From assembly GCA_963725415.1 (NCBI GenBank), contig CAVRZY010000028.1, positions 1-46,122 of the forward strand: a stretch of 46,122 bases of DNA, written 5' to 3'. This document shows positions 9,281 to 17,330 of the stretch, piece by piece. The notes under the pieces are model-generated. The model did no database searches. It was not told the origin of the DNA and saw only the letters and a program-made list of their open reading frames with translations. Numbering within the stretch: the stretch's first letter is position 1; each line of letters opens with the position of its first letter. The stretch comes from CAVRZY01 sp963725415 (GTDB taxonomy: Bacteria > Acidobacteriota > Terriglobia > Bryobacterales > Bryobacteraceae). The position numbers and the translations under genes are program-made.

Positions 9281-10529
9281 ATTCCTGATCCGCGGCGGCG
9301 TGCCCCTGAAGGGCGAGATTGCGACCAGTGGCGCGAAGAACTCCGCCTTGCCGGCCCTGGCGGCCTGCCTCCTCACCGACGAGCCGGTGGTCCTGCACCG
9401 CATCCCCCAGGTGCGCGACATCCGCACCATGGAGAAGCTGTTGCGCTCCATCGGCGCGGGAGTGGATCAGAGAGATGGGAGCCTGCACGTCGAGACCCGG
9501 TCCATCCTCTCGCCCGAAGCGCCCTACGAGTTGGTGAAAACCATGCGCGCCTCCAGTCTGGTGCTGGGTCCCCTACTGGGGCGGGCCCGCCGCGCGCGTG
9601 TGTCCCTGCCTGGCGGCTGCGCCATCGGGGCGCGTCCAATTAACCTCCATCTGGCCGGACTCGAGCAACTGGGCGCCCACATCCGCCAGGAGCACGGGTA
9701 CATCGAGGCCGAAGCGCCCCGCGGTCTGCACGGCGGGACCTTCCATTTCGACCGCATCACCGTCACCGGTACCGAAGATCTTCTCATGGCGGCGGTGCTG
9801 GCCGAAGGGGAGACCGTCCTCCGGAACGCCGCCCGCGAGCCGGAGGTCAAAGACTTGGCCGACCTGCTGGCCAAGATGGGGGCCTGCATCGAAGGCGCAG
9901 GCAGCTCGACCATCCGCATCCAGGGCGTCAAGCGGCTGCACGGCGCCGAGCACTCCATCATTCCGGACCGCATCGAGGCCGGCACCTTTCTGATTGCCGG
10001 CGCCATTACCAGAGGCGAACTGCTGATCACCGATTGCGTTCCCGAACACTTGATGGCCCTGATCATCAAGTTGCGGCAGGTCGGGGTGGAGGTGACGGAA
10101 GCCAGGCCGTCTGCCGTCGCCGTGCACGCGAGAGGGCGCCTGCACTCCGCCGACATGACCACCGAAGAGTACCCCGGCTTTGCCACCGACCTCCAGGCGC
10201 AATACATGGCTTTGATGACCCAGGCCGAAGGCATCTCCTTTATCACGGAGACAGTCTTTGAGAACCGCTTCATGCACGCCCTGGAGTTGACGCGCATGGG
10301 CGGCAACATCCGGGTGGAAGCCCGCCAGGCCATCGTGGCCGGCCCAACCCGGTTATCCGGAGCGGCGGTGCTGGCCTCGGACCTGCGCGCCAGCGCCTCC
10401 TTGGTGCTGGCCGCGCTGGTGGCCCGCGGCGAAACTCTCATCGACCGCGTCTACCACATCGATCGCGGCTACGAGAAGATCGAGGAGAAGCTGGCCCGCG
10501 TAGGCGCCCACATCCAGCGCATTCGATGA
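9273..10529 (+). CDS. murA: UDP-N-acetylglucosamine 1-carboxyvinyltransferase MurA
   Basis: MurA transfers enolpyruvate from PEP to UDP-GlcNAc, the first committed step of peptidoglycan synthesis. At 418 residues it is full length. Lys22-Asn23 (GAKNSALPAL) is the conserved substrate-binding pair, and Cys116 in SLPGGCAIGARP is the PEP/fosfomycin-reactive cysteine, so the enzyme is predicted fosfomycin-sensitive at this residue. EEYPGFATDLQAQ is the second family signature. It overlaps murQ by 8 bp, placing synthesis (MurA) and recycling (MurQ) of the same sugar in one transcript. A second murA elsewhere in the genome is possible. Confidence 0.96.
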   Translation: MDKFLIRGGVPLKGEIATSGAKNSALPALAACLLTDEPVVLHRIPQVRDIRTMEKLLRSIGAGVDQRDGSLHVETRSILSPEAPYELVKTMRASSLVLGPLLGRARRARVSLPGGCAIGARPINLHLAGLEQLGAHIRQEHGYIEAEAPRGLHGGTFHFDRITVTGTEDLLMAAVLAEGETVLRNAAREPEVKDLADLLAKMGACIEGAGSSTIRIQGVKRLHGAEHSIIPDRIEAGTFLIAGAITRGELLITDCVPEHLMALIIKLRQVGVEVTEARPSAVAVHARGRLHSADMTTEEYPGFATDLQAQYMALMTQAEGISFITETVFENRFMHALELTRMGGNIRVEARQAIVAGPTRLSGAAVLASDLRASASLVLAALVARGETLIDRVYHIDRGYEKIEEKLARVGAHIQRIR

Positions 10530-10560
10530 GGGGAAACCGGGAAAAGACCTCCGGCCCTTG

Positions 10561-10591
10561 GCCGCACTGCGGCAAAGTGCAATCCTTTTTT
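10561..10591 (+). terminator. Weak candidate terminator after murA
   Basis: A 5-bp hairpin (GCCGC-ACT-GCGGC) at 10561-10573 lies 31 nt after the murA stop, with a T6 run at 10586-10591. The 12-nt gap between stem and T-run is unusual for an intrinsic terminator, hence low confidence. Confidence 0.25.
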
Positions 10592-10729
10592 GGTGCTCAC
10601 GGGGTCAGACCACCTGCGCCCGCACTGGGGTCGTCGAGCGGGAAATCGTTGCGGTGAAGATAGCGCGGTCCATGGAGCTGCCCGCCGGGATCGACCCAGC
10701 GGGCCGGCATGCTCCGCGTGAACTGCGTC

Positions 10730-11140
10730 TCAACCCTTGACCGCTCTCCGGGTGATCTTCACGACGATGCCGTTGGAGGTTGGATCGGGGCAACGAACGA
10801 ATTCGGTGGTTACGCCGTTCGGGTCGCTCAGCTTTTTGTAGGGCGTGCCGTCGTAGTCCCAGGGGAACACCACGCCCCATTCCATCGCCCGCAGAAACCC
10901 GCTCATGGAGTCGCGCAGCCATGGGCAGATCTTCCCGAGCTCCTGCGGATAGGCGAAGCGTTGCCCGAGCTTGTGTGCGTGGCACATTGACTTGGGCTGA
11001 CCGACTACCTCGATCTCGAAGGTATAGCGCTGTTTGAGCGGCGCGACCACCGGTTGCGTGGGGTCTTGCGCTGCCGCCGTCGTGCCCGCGAGCGCTGCCG
11101 CGCAGCACCCTGTTCTTCCGAGAAATTCCCTGCGTCGCAT
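10730..11140 (-). CDS. TIGR04076 family protein with Tat-type signal
   Basis: The start is placed at ATG 11140 because it gives a twin-arginine leader, MRRREFLGRTGCCAAALAGT, ending at AAAQ; the upstream in-frame extension has no such logic. The mature part (about 110 residues) matches TIGR04076 in layout: a YTFEIEVV strand, a cysteine in MCHAHKLGQRF, GKICPWLRDSMSGFLRAMEWG, and FVRCPDPTSNGIVVKITR at the end. The three conserved cysteines are present. The family's function is not known to me; most members are cytoplasmic, so the Tat signal is a notable feature. The gene stands alone, convergent with murA. Confidence 0.8.
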   Translation of the reverse strand: MRRREFLGRTGCCAAALAGTTAAAQDPTQPVVAPLKQRYTFEIEVVGQPKSMCHAHKLGQRFAYPQELGKICPWLRDSMSGFLRAMEWGVVFPWDYDGTPYKKLSDPNGVTTEFVRCPDPTSNGIVVKITRRAVKG

Positions 11141-11306
11141 GTGGAAGCTCCTACCTCCGTTGTGGATATCACGATCTGTTCCACTTCGCAAGCGGGCCAG
11201 AGCCGATCGCACTCGCTCGGACCACGCCAGGCTGCAGGCAGGTATTGGAGTGGCGCCCGAGCGCTGCGGTCCAACTCAGGGCGATAGAGAAGCAAAGGGG
11301 CAGGCA

Positions 11307-11382
11307 TGGAGCCACCCGCCGGGGTCGAGCCGGCGGCCTGCTGATTACGAATCAGCCGCTCTGCCAACTGAGCTAGGGTGGC
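11307..11382 (-). tRNA. tRNA-Thr (anticodon CGT), copy 1, T-loop variant
   Basis: A full 76-nt cloverleaf with encoded CCA: acceptor GCCACCC/GGGTGGC, D-stem GCTC/GAGC, anticodon stem GCTGA/TCAGC with loop TTCGTAA (anticodon CGT, reads ACG), and T-stem GCCGG/CCGGC. It differs from the copy at 13261-13336 at two positions: the variable loop (AGGCC instead of AGGTC) and T-loop position 54 (C instead of the almost universal T). Loss of T54 removes the T54-A58 pair, so this copy may be a decaying duplicate. Confidence 0.85.
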
Positions 11383-11470
11383 ACAGGCTCTTGTGCCTCA
11401 TGGCACTGGGGGGGCGCGGCCTCGACCGCCGCCTAATCGCGCGCGCAGCCAGCCGGTGTACGATACAGGT

Positions 11471-11836
11471 ATGACCGTTGTGGAACAGATCCAGCGGGCC
11501 AACGTCCAGGTGCAGCCGCAGGTTCTGGAGGAGACGGTACGTCGGATCGTGGAGGTGGCGGACCCAGAGCGGATCATTCTGTTCGGCTCGGGCGCGCGTG
11601 GCGAGTTGCGGCCCACCAGCGATCTGGACCTGCTCGTGATCAAAGGCGGTGAGTACGACTATCACCAGCTCATCAGCGCCATCTACCGCGCGCTGGCCCG
11701 CATCGAGCCCGAAGTGGAGGTAGTGCTGGTCACACCGGAGCAGGCTGAGCGCTACCGCGACAGCAGTTGCCTGGTCATCCACCCCGCCCTCAAGGAGGGC
11801 AAGGTGATCTATGAGCGGGCCGCGCTACCAGCCTGA
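11471..11836 (+). CDS. MntA-like nucleotidyltransferase antitoxin
   Basis: The 121-residue product starts at ATG 11471; in-frame codons upstream overlap only intergenic sequence. It has the minimal nucleotidyltransferase motif ILFGSGARGELRPTSDLDLL (GS-x-A-x-G ... SDxDLL). The third metal-binding position falls in VEVVLVT, where Glu stands in place of the common Asp. Its 3' end overlaps the HEPN gene by 26 bp, the standard MntA/HepT arrangement, in which the nucleotidyltransferase inactivates the HEPN RNase by AMP addition. The pair is enclosed by two tRNA-Thr copies. Confidence 0.85.
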   Translation: MTVVEQIQRANVQVQPQVLEETVRRIVEVADPERIILFGSGARGELRPTSDLDLLVIKGGEYDYHQLISAIYRALARIEPEVEVVLVTPEQAERYRDSSCLVIHPALKEGKVIYERAALPA

Positions 11837-12209
11837 CGACCCTGAGGCCTGGCTCAGCCGGGCCAGGAGCCACCTCCGGCTGGCCTCGGTGCAAGACCCG
11901 GCGGTTCACTTCGAGGAGCTTTGCTACAACGCCCAGCAGGCAGCGGAGAAGGCCCTCAAGGCCGTTTTCGTGAAGCTGGGCCGGGCTTTCCCTTACACGC
12001 ACAATCGTGCGCGGTTGGTTGACGTGCTGGTCGAAGGCGGGATTGGCGTACCGCCGGAGGTCCGGCGGGCAGAGGACCTGACTCGCTTCGCCTTCGAGGC
12101 CCGCTACCCAGGCGCCGGTCCCGAGGTCACAGGCGAGCTCTATCAGCAGTGCCTGCGAACCGCCGAGGCCACCCTGCGGTGGGCCGAAGGCAGAATCGGT
12201 GCCCGGTAG
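11811..12209 (+). CDS. HEPN domain toxin partner (HepT-like)
   Basis: This 132-residue all-helical protein has the HEPN signature: HFEELCYNAQQAAEKALKAV in helix 2, then FPYTHNRARLVDVLVE, and RYPGAGPEV ahead of the last helix. The basic/histidine pair (R...TH) is the usual RNase site of HEPN toxins (Rx4-6H). It is encoded directly after, and overlapping, the nucleotidyltransferase, so it is the likely toxin of the pair. It is about 25% similar by eye to the second HEPN protein at 19414-19844; they are separate modules, not recent duplicates. Confidence 0.82.
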   Translation: MSGPRYQPDDPEAWLSRARSHLRLASVQDPAVHFEELCYNAQQAAEKALKAVFVKLGRAFPYTHNRARLVDVLVEGGIGVPPEVRRAEDLTRFAFEARYPGAGPEVTGELYQQCLRTAEATLRWAEGRIGAR

Positions 12210-12337
12210 GCACAGTGGGCCGATGGGCGCGCTGGGCGGAGGTGCTGCGCAAGGACGCAGCCGCCAAGATGGACGCCATCCTCCGGCCTTCATCCGCCAG
12301 GGCGACTAGCGAACAGAAGACGATGTAGAGGTGCGCC

Positions 12338-13159
12338 ATGCCGAAACAGGAAGCAAAGATTCGGACGCTAGCTGAGTTCATAGCAGCCGTGAGAAGATTA
12401 GCTCCTGAAACTGGCCACTATTGGTTTCGTGGCCAGTCTTCTTCGTTTGATGACATCCTGCGACCTCTTCTTTGCCGGAAGGAGTACCGGGACAGCGAGG
12501 ACGCCCTTTACTAAGAGGACATACTTCGTTCTGAGTTCACGCGATTGGGAAGGCAAGTTGCCGGTGGAGCGCCCCGCGACTTCTGGGAGTGGTACTTCCT
12601 GATGCAGCATTTCGGTGTACCGACGCGCCTCCTCGATTGGACGGATAACGCTCTCGCTGCATTGCACTTCGCTGTTTCCGAAGATGCGCCAGTAAGAGGT
12701 CGAACTCCAAAGAAAAGGGAAGATCCTGTGGTCTACGCCCTTGACCCTGACCGGTTGAACAAGGAGACATTCAGGCGTGCGTTCAGGGGCTCTGGCACGC
12801 CACACGGGGTCATCGCTCCGGACTGGGATGCAGCGCAGCGGTGGCTTTTCGAGGATCTGTTCCGGGAGCCGATTCGAGTGAGGTATCCGGTGGCTATCAA
12901 TCCGCCGCATATATCCCCGCGCTTGGCCAATCAAGGAAGCCGCTTCGTACTGTTTGGGCGAAACTTCGATGGCCTCATGCGCTTGCTGGGTTTGGCAAAA
13001 GCAAAAGGATTGTTCCGCCTGGACATTGATCCACACGCTGTGCCCAAACTGCGAAGTGAGTTGAGGTCCTGTGGCATGTCGAACTTCACGCTCTTCCCTG
13101 ACCTCGGAGGGCTCGGGAGACAATTGCTGAACGATTGGGTTCACGGCAACCTCGACTGA
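12338..13159 (+). pseudogene. FRG-domain protein interrupted by an in-frame TAA
   Basis: Reading from ATG 12338, the first 58 codons contain the FRG box (HYWFRGQSSSFDDILRPLLC). Codon 59 is TAA at 12512-12514. The same frame then continues uninterrupted for 214 more codons with family features such as FLMQHFGVPTRLLDWTDNAL, PRLANQGSRFVLFG and a C-terminal FRLDIDPHAVPKL. The break is therefore a nucleotide substitution, not a frameshift. FRG proteins occur in defence and prophage-exclusion islands; their biochemical role is unclear. It lies between the HEPN gene and the second tRNA-Thr. Confidence 0.8.
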
Positions 13160-13260
13160 CCGTTCGCCCGTTCAGGCACGCTTTATAGCGCGGTGGCAGT
13201 CAGAGAGCCCATCAAAACGGAGAAACCGGCAGAGGATGCCGCTCTAACGTATTGAAAAAC

Positions 13261-13336
13261 TGGAGCCACCCGCCGGGGTCGAACCGGCGACCTGCTGATT
13301 ACGAATCAGCCGCTCTGCCAACTGAGCTAGGGTGGC
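13261..13336 (-). tRNA. tRNA-Thr (anticodon CGT), copy 2, canonical
   Basis: A 76-nt cloverleaf with encoded CCA and all stems paired: GCCACCC/GGGTGGC acceptor, GCTC/GAGC D-stem, GCTGA/TCAGC anticodon stem with loop TTCGTAA, and GCCGG/CCGGC T-stem with canonical loop TTCGACC. Anticodon CGT reads ACG threonine codons. It is in the same orientation as the copy at 11307-11382. Confidence 0.95.
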
Positions 13337-13429
13337 CCGTGCTTTTCCTTCTTTATAGCACTCCGCACGGAGGGGCCTCAAGCGGACACAGAGCTTATCA
13401 TCGCCTTGGTTTCCTCGACCGAGGCTACC

Positions 13430-13695
13430 GCGGGAGGGCAATTCGGGGACAGTCCTCCACGAGGTACACCTCACCCGCCCAGATGAAAAGGGCGAGATTC
13501 GCGCTAGCTCCCGAATTGCGCGGGTTAGTGCGGGGAGGGTAATTCGGGTACAGGCCACGAATTTCGCAAAGGCGGCGAGATTTGCGCCAGTCCCCGAATT
13601 GCGCGGGTTAGTGCGGGGAGGGTAATTCGGGTACAGGCCACGAATCTCGCAAAGGCGGCGAGATTGGCGCCAGTCCCCGAATTACGCGGGTTGCC
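13430..13695. repeat. 83-bp tandem repeat array built from AATTCGGG motifs
   Basis: The 415-base stretch 13337-13752 has no gene. GAATTGCGCGGGTTAGTGCG recurs at 13513 and 13596, and a diverged start (GAATTACGCGGG) follows at 13679, giving an exact 83-bp period; the two full units are nearly identical. A more diverged unit occupies about 13430-13512, and a half unit (CCTGTCCCCGAATTGCG) ends near 13753. Each unit contains GGGTAATTCGGGTACAGG and CAGTCCCCGAATT, opposed so that the unit can fold back. The same motif appears near 45366-45396. Confidence 0.8.
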
Positions 13696-13752
13696 CCAGT
13701 CGAGAGAGGCAACGAATTTGGAGGGGAACACGTCGCCTGTCCCCGAATTGCG

Positions 13753-14241
13753 CTAAGGCGGCATTTGGCCCAGGTGGGCGCGGCGCTGGAAGATCTGGTA
13801 GAGGTGATGGGCTTCGTGGTGGGCCAGGTATTCGACCTGGAAGTGGAGGTCGTAGTGGGGGAACTCGGGGTGGCGGCCGGGGCGGCGCCAGTGGGCGGGG
13901 GACAGGGCCTCCAGGCGCGCGATGAATCGGTTGCGCTCGGCCAGGAAGGCGCGCAGAGACTGCTGGGCCGGGAGCGTGGCGACCATGCGCTCGAACTCGG
14001 GATCGCTCTCCGGCTCGTAGGGGATGATGGGCGGGTTGGTCTGGCTCAGCATGGCGTCGATGCGCCCTTCGAACAATTGCTGGACCCGCCAGAGGTGGCA
14101 GATCAGTTCCTTCAGTGACCATTTCCCGGGGACCGTGCGCTTGGCCAGGGGCCCCTCGTCCAATCCGGAAGTCAGCCGCTCGATCTCGACGGCCGACTCG
14201 CGCAGGCGCGATAGCAGGCGCCCATGAGTGTCTTCAGCCAT
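13753..14241 (-). CDS. DinB family protein (DUF664-like)
   Basis: The 162-residue four-helix-bundle protein has the metal-binding pattern of the DinB/YfiT superfamily: a histidine in KWSLKELICHLWRVQQL and a pair in QVEYLAHHEAHHLYQI. KRTVPGKWSLKE is the usual lead-in to helix 2. Members include bacillithiol/mycothiol-dependent transferases and many damage-inducible proteins of unknown substrate; no thiol-pathway gene is nearby, so the role stays open. It is on the same strand 79 bp downstream of accC and could be read through from that operon. Confidence 0.85.
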   Translation of the reverse strand: MAEDTHGRLLSRLRESAVEIERLTSGLDEGPLAKRTVPGKWSLKELICHLWRVQQLFEGRIDAMLSQTNPPIIPYEPESDPEFERMVATLPAQQSLRAFLAERNRFIARLEALSPAHWRRPGRHPEFPHYDLHFQVEYLAHHEAHHLYQIFQRRAHLGQMPP

Positions 14242-14320
14242 AAGGGCATTATAAAATCTCGGGAATGGAGAGCAGGCGACCCAACCGGGTCGCCGGGACC
14301 GGCCGGAGGCCTGTCCCTAC

Positions 14321-15690
14321 CTAGGGCGCGGCTTGGGCGGTTTTGCACTCAGGCGGGGAGAAGCGCTTGACGAAGCTGGTGTCGAAGCGGCCGGCGAGGA
14401 AGTCGGGGTCGGAGAGAATGCGCTGATGGAGGGGGATGGAGGTGTGGATACCCTCGACTACGAACATGTCCAGGGCGCGTTGCATGCGGGCGATGGACTC
14501 GGCGCGGTCACGGCCGAAGGCGATCAGCTTGGCGACGAGCGAATCGTAGTAGGGCGAGATGGTGCAATCGGTGTAGGCGGCGGTGTCCACCCGGATGCCG
14601 ACGCCGCCGGGCAGGTTGAGGCCGGTGATGCGGCCTGGGCAGGGGGCGAAGGTATCGGGGTTTTCGGCATTGATGCGGCATTCCAGGGCGTGCCCGCGAA
14701 CTGAGATGGGGGGATTAATGACCTGGTCGAGCCGCTGCTCGGCGGCCAGCAGAATCTGGCTTTTGACCAGATCGACGCGGGTGACGAACTCGGTGACGGG
14801 GTGTTCGACCTGAATGCGGGCGTTCACCTCGATGAAGTAAAGCTCGCCGTTCTCATCCATAAGGAATTCGACGGTGCCGGCATTGGTATAGCCAACCGAG
14901 CGCATGGCATCGCAGAGGGTGTTGGCAGTCTTTTCCCGGAGGCGGTAATCCAGAGAGGGGGAAGGCGCCTCCTCGAGGAGCTTCTGGTGGCGTCGCTGGA
15001 TGGTGCATTCCCGTTCGCCGAGGACTTCGACGTTGCCGTGACGATCGGCCAGGATCTGGAATTCAATGTGACGGGCCGACTGGAGGAATTTCTCCAGATA
15101 CAGGTCGGGGCAATCAAAGCTGGCAGCGGCTTCCTGGCGAGCCTGGAGGAAAAGGGAAGGCATCTCCTCAGGGGTTCGAACGATGCGCATGCCTCGCCCG
15201 CCGCCGCCGGCGGAGGCTTTCAGCATGACGGGATAACCGATACGCCGGGCGACGGGCAGGGCCTCCTCGGCGGTCTTGAGGATGCCCTCGGAGCCGGGCA
15301 GGACGGGGACGCCGGCGTCCTTCATGGCGGCACGAGCACGCTCTTTGAGGCCCATCAAGCGAATGACCTCGGGGGGAGGTCCGATGAAGCGGATGCCGGA
15401 GAGTTCGCAGACTTCGGCAAAGTCGGCGTTCTCGCTGAGAAAGCCGTAGCCGGGGTGGATGGCGTCTACGTTGGTGATCTCGGCGGCGCTGATGACGGAA
15501 GGGATGTCGAGGTAGCTGAGGGGCTCTTGGCGGGTCCGATGCAGACAGCTTCGTCGGCGAAGCGAACGTGCAGGCTGTGGCGGTCGGCCTCCGAGTAGAC
15601 GGCCACGGTGCGGATACCGAGGTCTTTGCAGGCGCAGATGACGCGCAGGGCGATTTCGCCGCGATTGGCGATCAGAATCTTGTCGAACAT
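14321..15690 (-). CDS. accC: Biotin carboxylase AccC (apparent -1 frameshift)
   Basis: AccC carboxylates the biotin on BCCP, the first half-reaction of acetyl-CoA carboxylase. The N-terminus (MFDKILIANRGEIALRVICA from ATG 15690) and the rest (SYLDIPSVISAAEITNVDAI, HPGYGFLSENADFAE, KASAGGGGRGMRIVR, YLEKFLQSARHIEFQ, EVNARIQVEHPVTE) are all present, including the ATP-grasp glycine loop. They lie in different frames, joined by a missing base in a C4 run (15520-15523): GPAKSP, then LSYLDIP once one C is restored. The corrected product is about 456 residues, normal length. As accC is usually essential, a sequencing or assembly error is more likely than a real mutation unless another copy exists. 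It follows accB by 24 bp. Confidence 0.9.
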
Positions 15691-15714
15691 GTGGATGGAA
15701 GGGGCATGCCTGGG

Positions 15715-16194
15715 TCAGACGGGGCGGATGACGAACAAGCCCTCGCCGTACTCGACCGGCTGGGCATTGGCCATCAGCTTGCTGACGATGACGCCGGCCA
15801 TCTCGGCCTCGATCTCATTCATCAACTTCATGGATTCGATGATGCAGAGGACTTGGCCGGGCTGGACGGTATCCCCGACCCGAACGAAAGGCGGAGCGCC
15901 GGGGGAGGGGGCCTCATAGAAGGTGCCCACGATGGGCGACTTGACGATGACCAGCGACGGGTCGGCCAGGATGTCCACCGGTGGAGCCGAGGAAGCGGGG
16001 GCGGCTGGAGCGATGCTGGAGGGCGGAGGGGAGGCGGAGGCGGGGATGGCCTGCGCCGGGATGACAACCTCCTGGCTGTTGGGAGGGAGGGCGCGACGTA
16101 TGCGGACGCGGTCGTCGCCACGCTGGACCTCCAATTCCGCCACGCCGGTTTCCGTCACTACTTTGATCAGTTCTCTAATTTCGTCCAGAGTCAT
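15715..16194 (-). CDS. accB: Biotin carboxyl carrier protein of acetyl-CoA carboxylase
   Basis: The 159-residue product has the BCCP layout: an N-terminal helix (MTLDEIRELIKVVTETGVAE), a Pro/Ala-rich linker (about residues 45-78), and a C-terminal biotinyl domain. Lys123 in CIIESMKLMNEIEAEM is the biotin attachment site, and SPIVGTFYEAPSPGAPPF carries the 'thumb' region typical of AccB. It works with AccC, encoded 24 bp downstream. The carboxyltransferase genes accA and accD are not in this window. Confidence 0.95.
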   Translation of the reverse strand: MTLDEIRELIKVVTETGVAELEVQRGDDRVRIRRALPPNSQEVVIPAQAIPASASPPPSSIAPAAPASSAPPVDILADPSLVIVKSPIVGTFYEAPSPGAPPFVRVGDTVQPGQVLCIIESMKLMNEIEAEMAGVIVSKLMANAQPVEYGEGLFVIRPV

Positions 16195-16208
16195 TTTGGC
16201 AATTGCTG

Positions 16209-17330
16209 TCAGAGGATCAGCAGCTCCTTGGAGGCTGGAGTCAAAACCTCGCAGCCAGTGGAAGTGACAACCACGGTATCCTCGATGCGAACACCTCCAA
16301 ATCCTTCGATATAAGCCCCGGGTTCGATGGTGATTACCATGCCGGCCTGGAGAACGGTTTTGTCCCCCTTGCCGAGGCGCGGAGGCTCGTGAATCTCGAG
16401 GCCGAGACCGTGGCCGGAGGAATGGACAAAAGCCTGCTCCAGCTTCCGGGCGCGCAAAACCCGGCGCGCGGCGCGATCCACCCTTTCTGCGTGAACGCCC
16501 TGCCGGACCACGGAAACGGCAGCGAGCTGCGCCTCCAGGACGGCCTGATACAGGCGCTTCACCTTTCCACCCGGCTTTCCCAGGAAGGCCATGCGGGTCA
16601 TATCGCTGGCATAGCCATCCTGGCTTGCGCCCACATCTACCAATAGTAACTGATTGTTTGCCAGAGCGTTGGCCGCCGCGCGGGCATGCGGCAGGGCGGT
16701 TCGCGGGCCGAAAGTGACGATGGTATCGAAGGCGGGTTTATCGGCCCCGAGGAGTCGCATCTGATACTCGAGCTCAGCGGCCAGGTCGGACTCGCGCATC
16801 TTTGGCCGAACCTTCGCCAGGGCCCGGCGGAAGGCTTCGGAGTTGGTCAGGGCGGAGCGGCGGAGCAGGGAGATTTCGGCGCCGGACTTAATCATTCGCT
16901 GGGCTTCGAGCAGGCCGGCCACCGGCTCGAGCGAGGCCCCCAAGGGGAGGTTCTCTTTGAGGAGCTGGTAGGTTTCGTAACTCAGCCGGGGCCCCTCGAA
17001 GCCCAGCCGGCGAATCTTGTTACGGCGAGCCGCGTTCATCAAGGGGATGAAAAGAGGACCTTTGGCTACCCTGACCTTACAGGTGGTCTCTTCGGAAGCC
17101 TGAATCCGGTAGCGAGGGTCCGTGAACAGGACGGCGCCCCCGGGCCACAGCAGCACCAGGGCATTGCTGCCGGTGAACCCGGTCAGATAGCGGATGTTGG
17201 CAGGAAAGGAGACGATGAGGGCGTCGAGTTTCGAGCGGGCCAGTTCGGCGATCAGTTGAGCGCGACGGGTCTGGAATTCTTGCTCCGCGGTGGAACGAGC
17301 AGGGTTGCAGGTTGCGGGATGGTAGATCAT
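16209..17330 (-). CDS. Xaa-Pro aminopeptidase/dipeptidase (M24 family)
   Basis: The 373-residue cytoplasmic metallopeptidase has a creatinase-like N-terminal domain (DALIVSFPANIRYLTGFTGS) and a pita-bread catalytic domain. Metal ligands are visible: Asp in LLLVDVGASQDGYASDMTRM (two), His in SSGHGLGLEIHEPP, Glu in VITIEPGAYIEGFGG, and Glu in VRIEDTVVVT. It removes N-terminal residues linked to proline. Its start overlaps the quinone oxidoreductase stop by 4 bp (ATGA), and accB starts 14 bp after its stop. A peptidase P gene before accB-accC is a known arrangement in several phyla. Confidence 0.92.
   Translation of the reverse strand: MIYHPATCNPARSTAEQEFQTRRAQLIAELARSKLDALIVSFPANIRYLTGFTGSNALVLLWPGGAVLFTDPRYRIQASEETTCKVRVAKGPLFIPLMNAARRNKIRRLGFEGPRLSYETYQLLKENLPLGASLEPVAGLLEAQRMIKSGAEISLLRRSALTNSEAFRRALAKVRPKMRESDLAAELEYQMRLLGADKPAFDTIVTFGPRTALPHARAAANALANNQLLLVDVGASQDGYASDMTRMAFLGKPGGKVKRLYQAVLEAQLAAVSVVRQGVHAERVDRAARRVLRARKLEQAFVHSSGHGLGLEIHEPPRLGKGDKTVLQAGMVITIEPGAYIEGFGGVRIEDTVVVTSTGCEVLTPASKELLIL

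Noticed and set aside
13430..13753. Possible CRISPR array
   Set aside because: The 83-bp units are contiguous and nearly identical throughout; there are no unique spacers and no cas genes.
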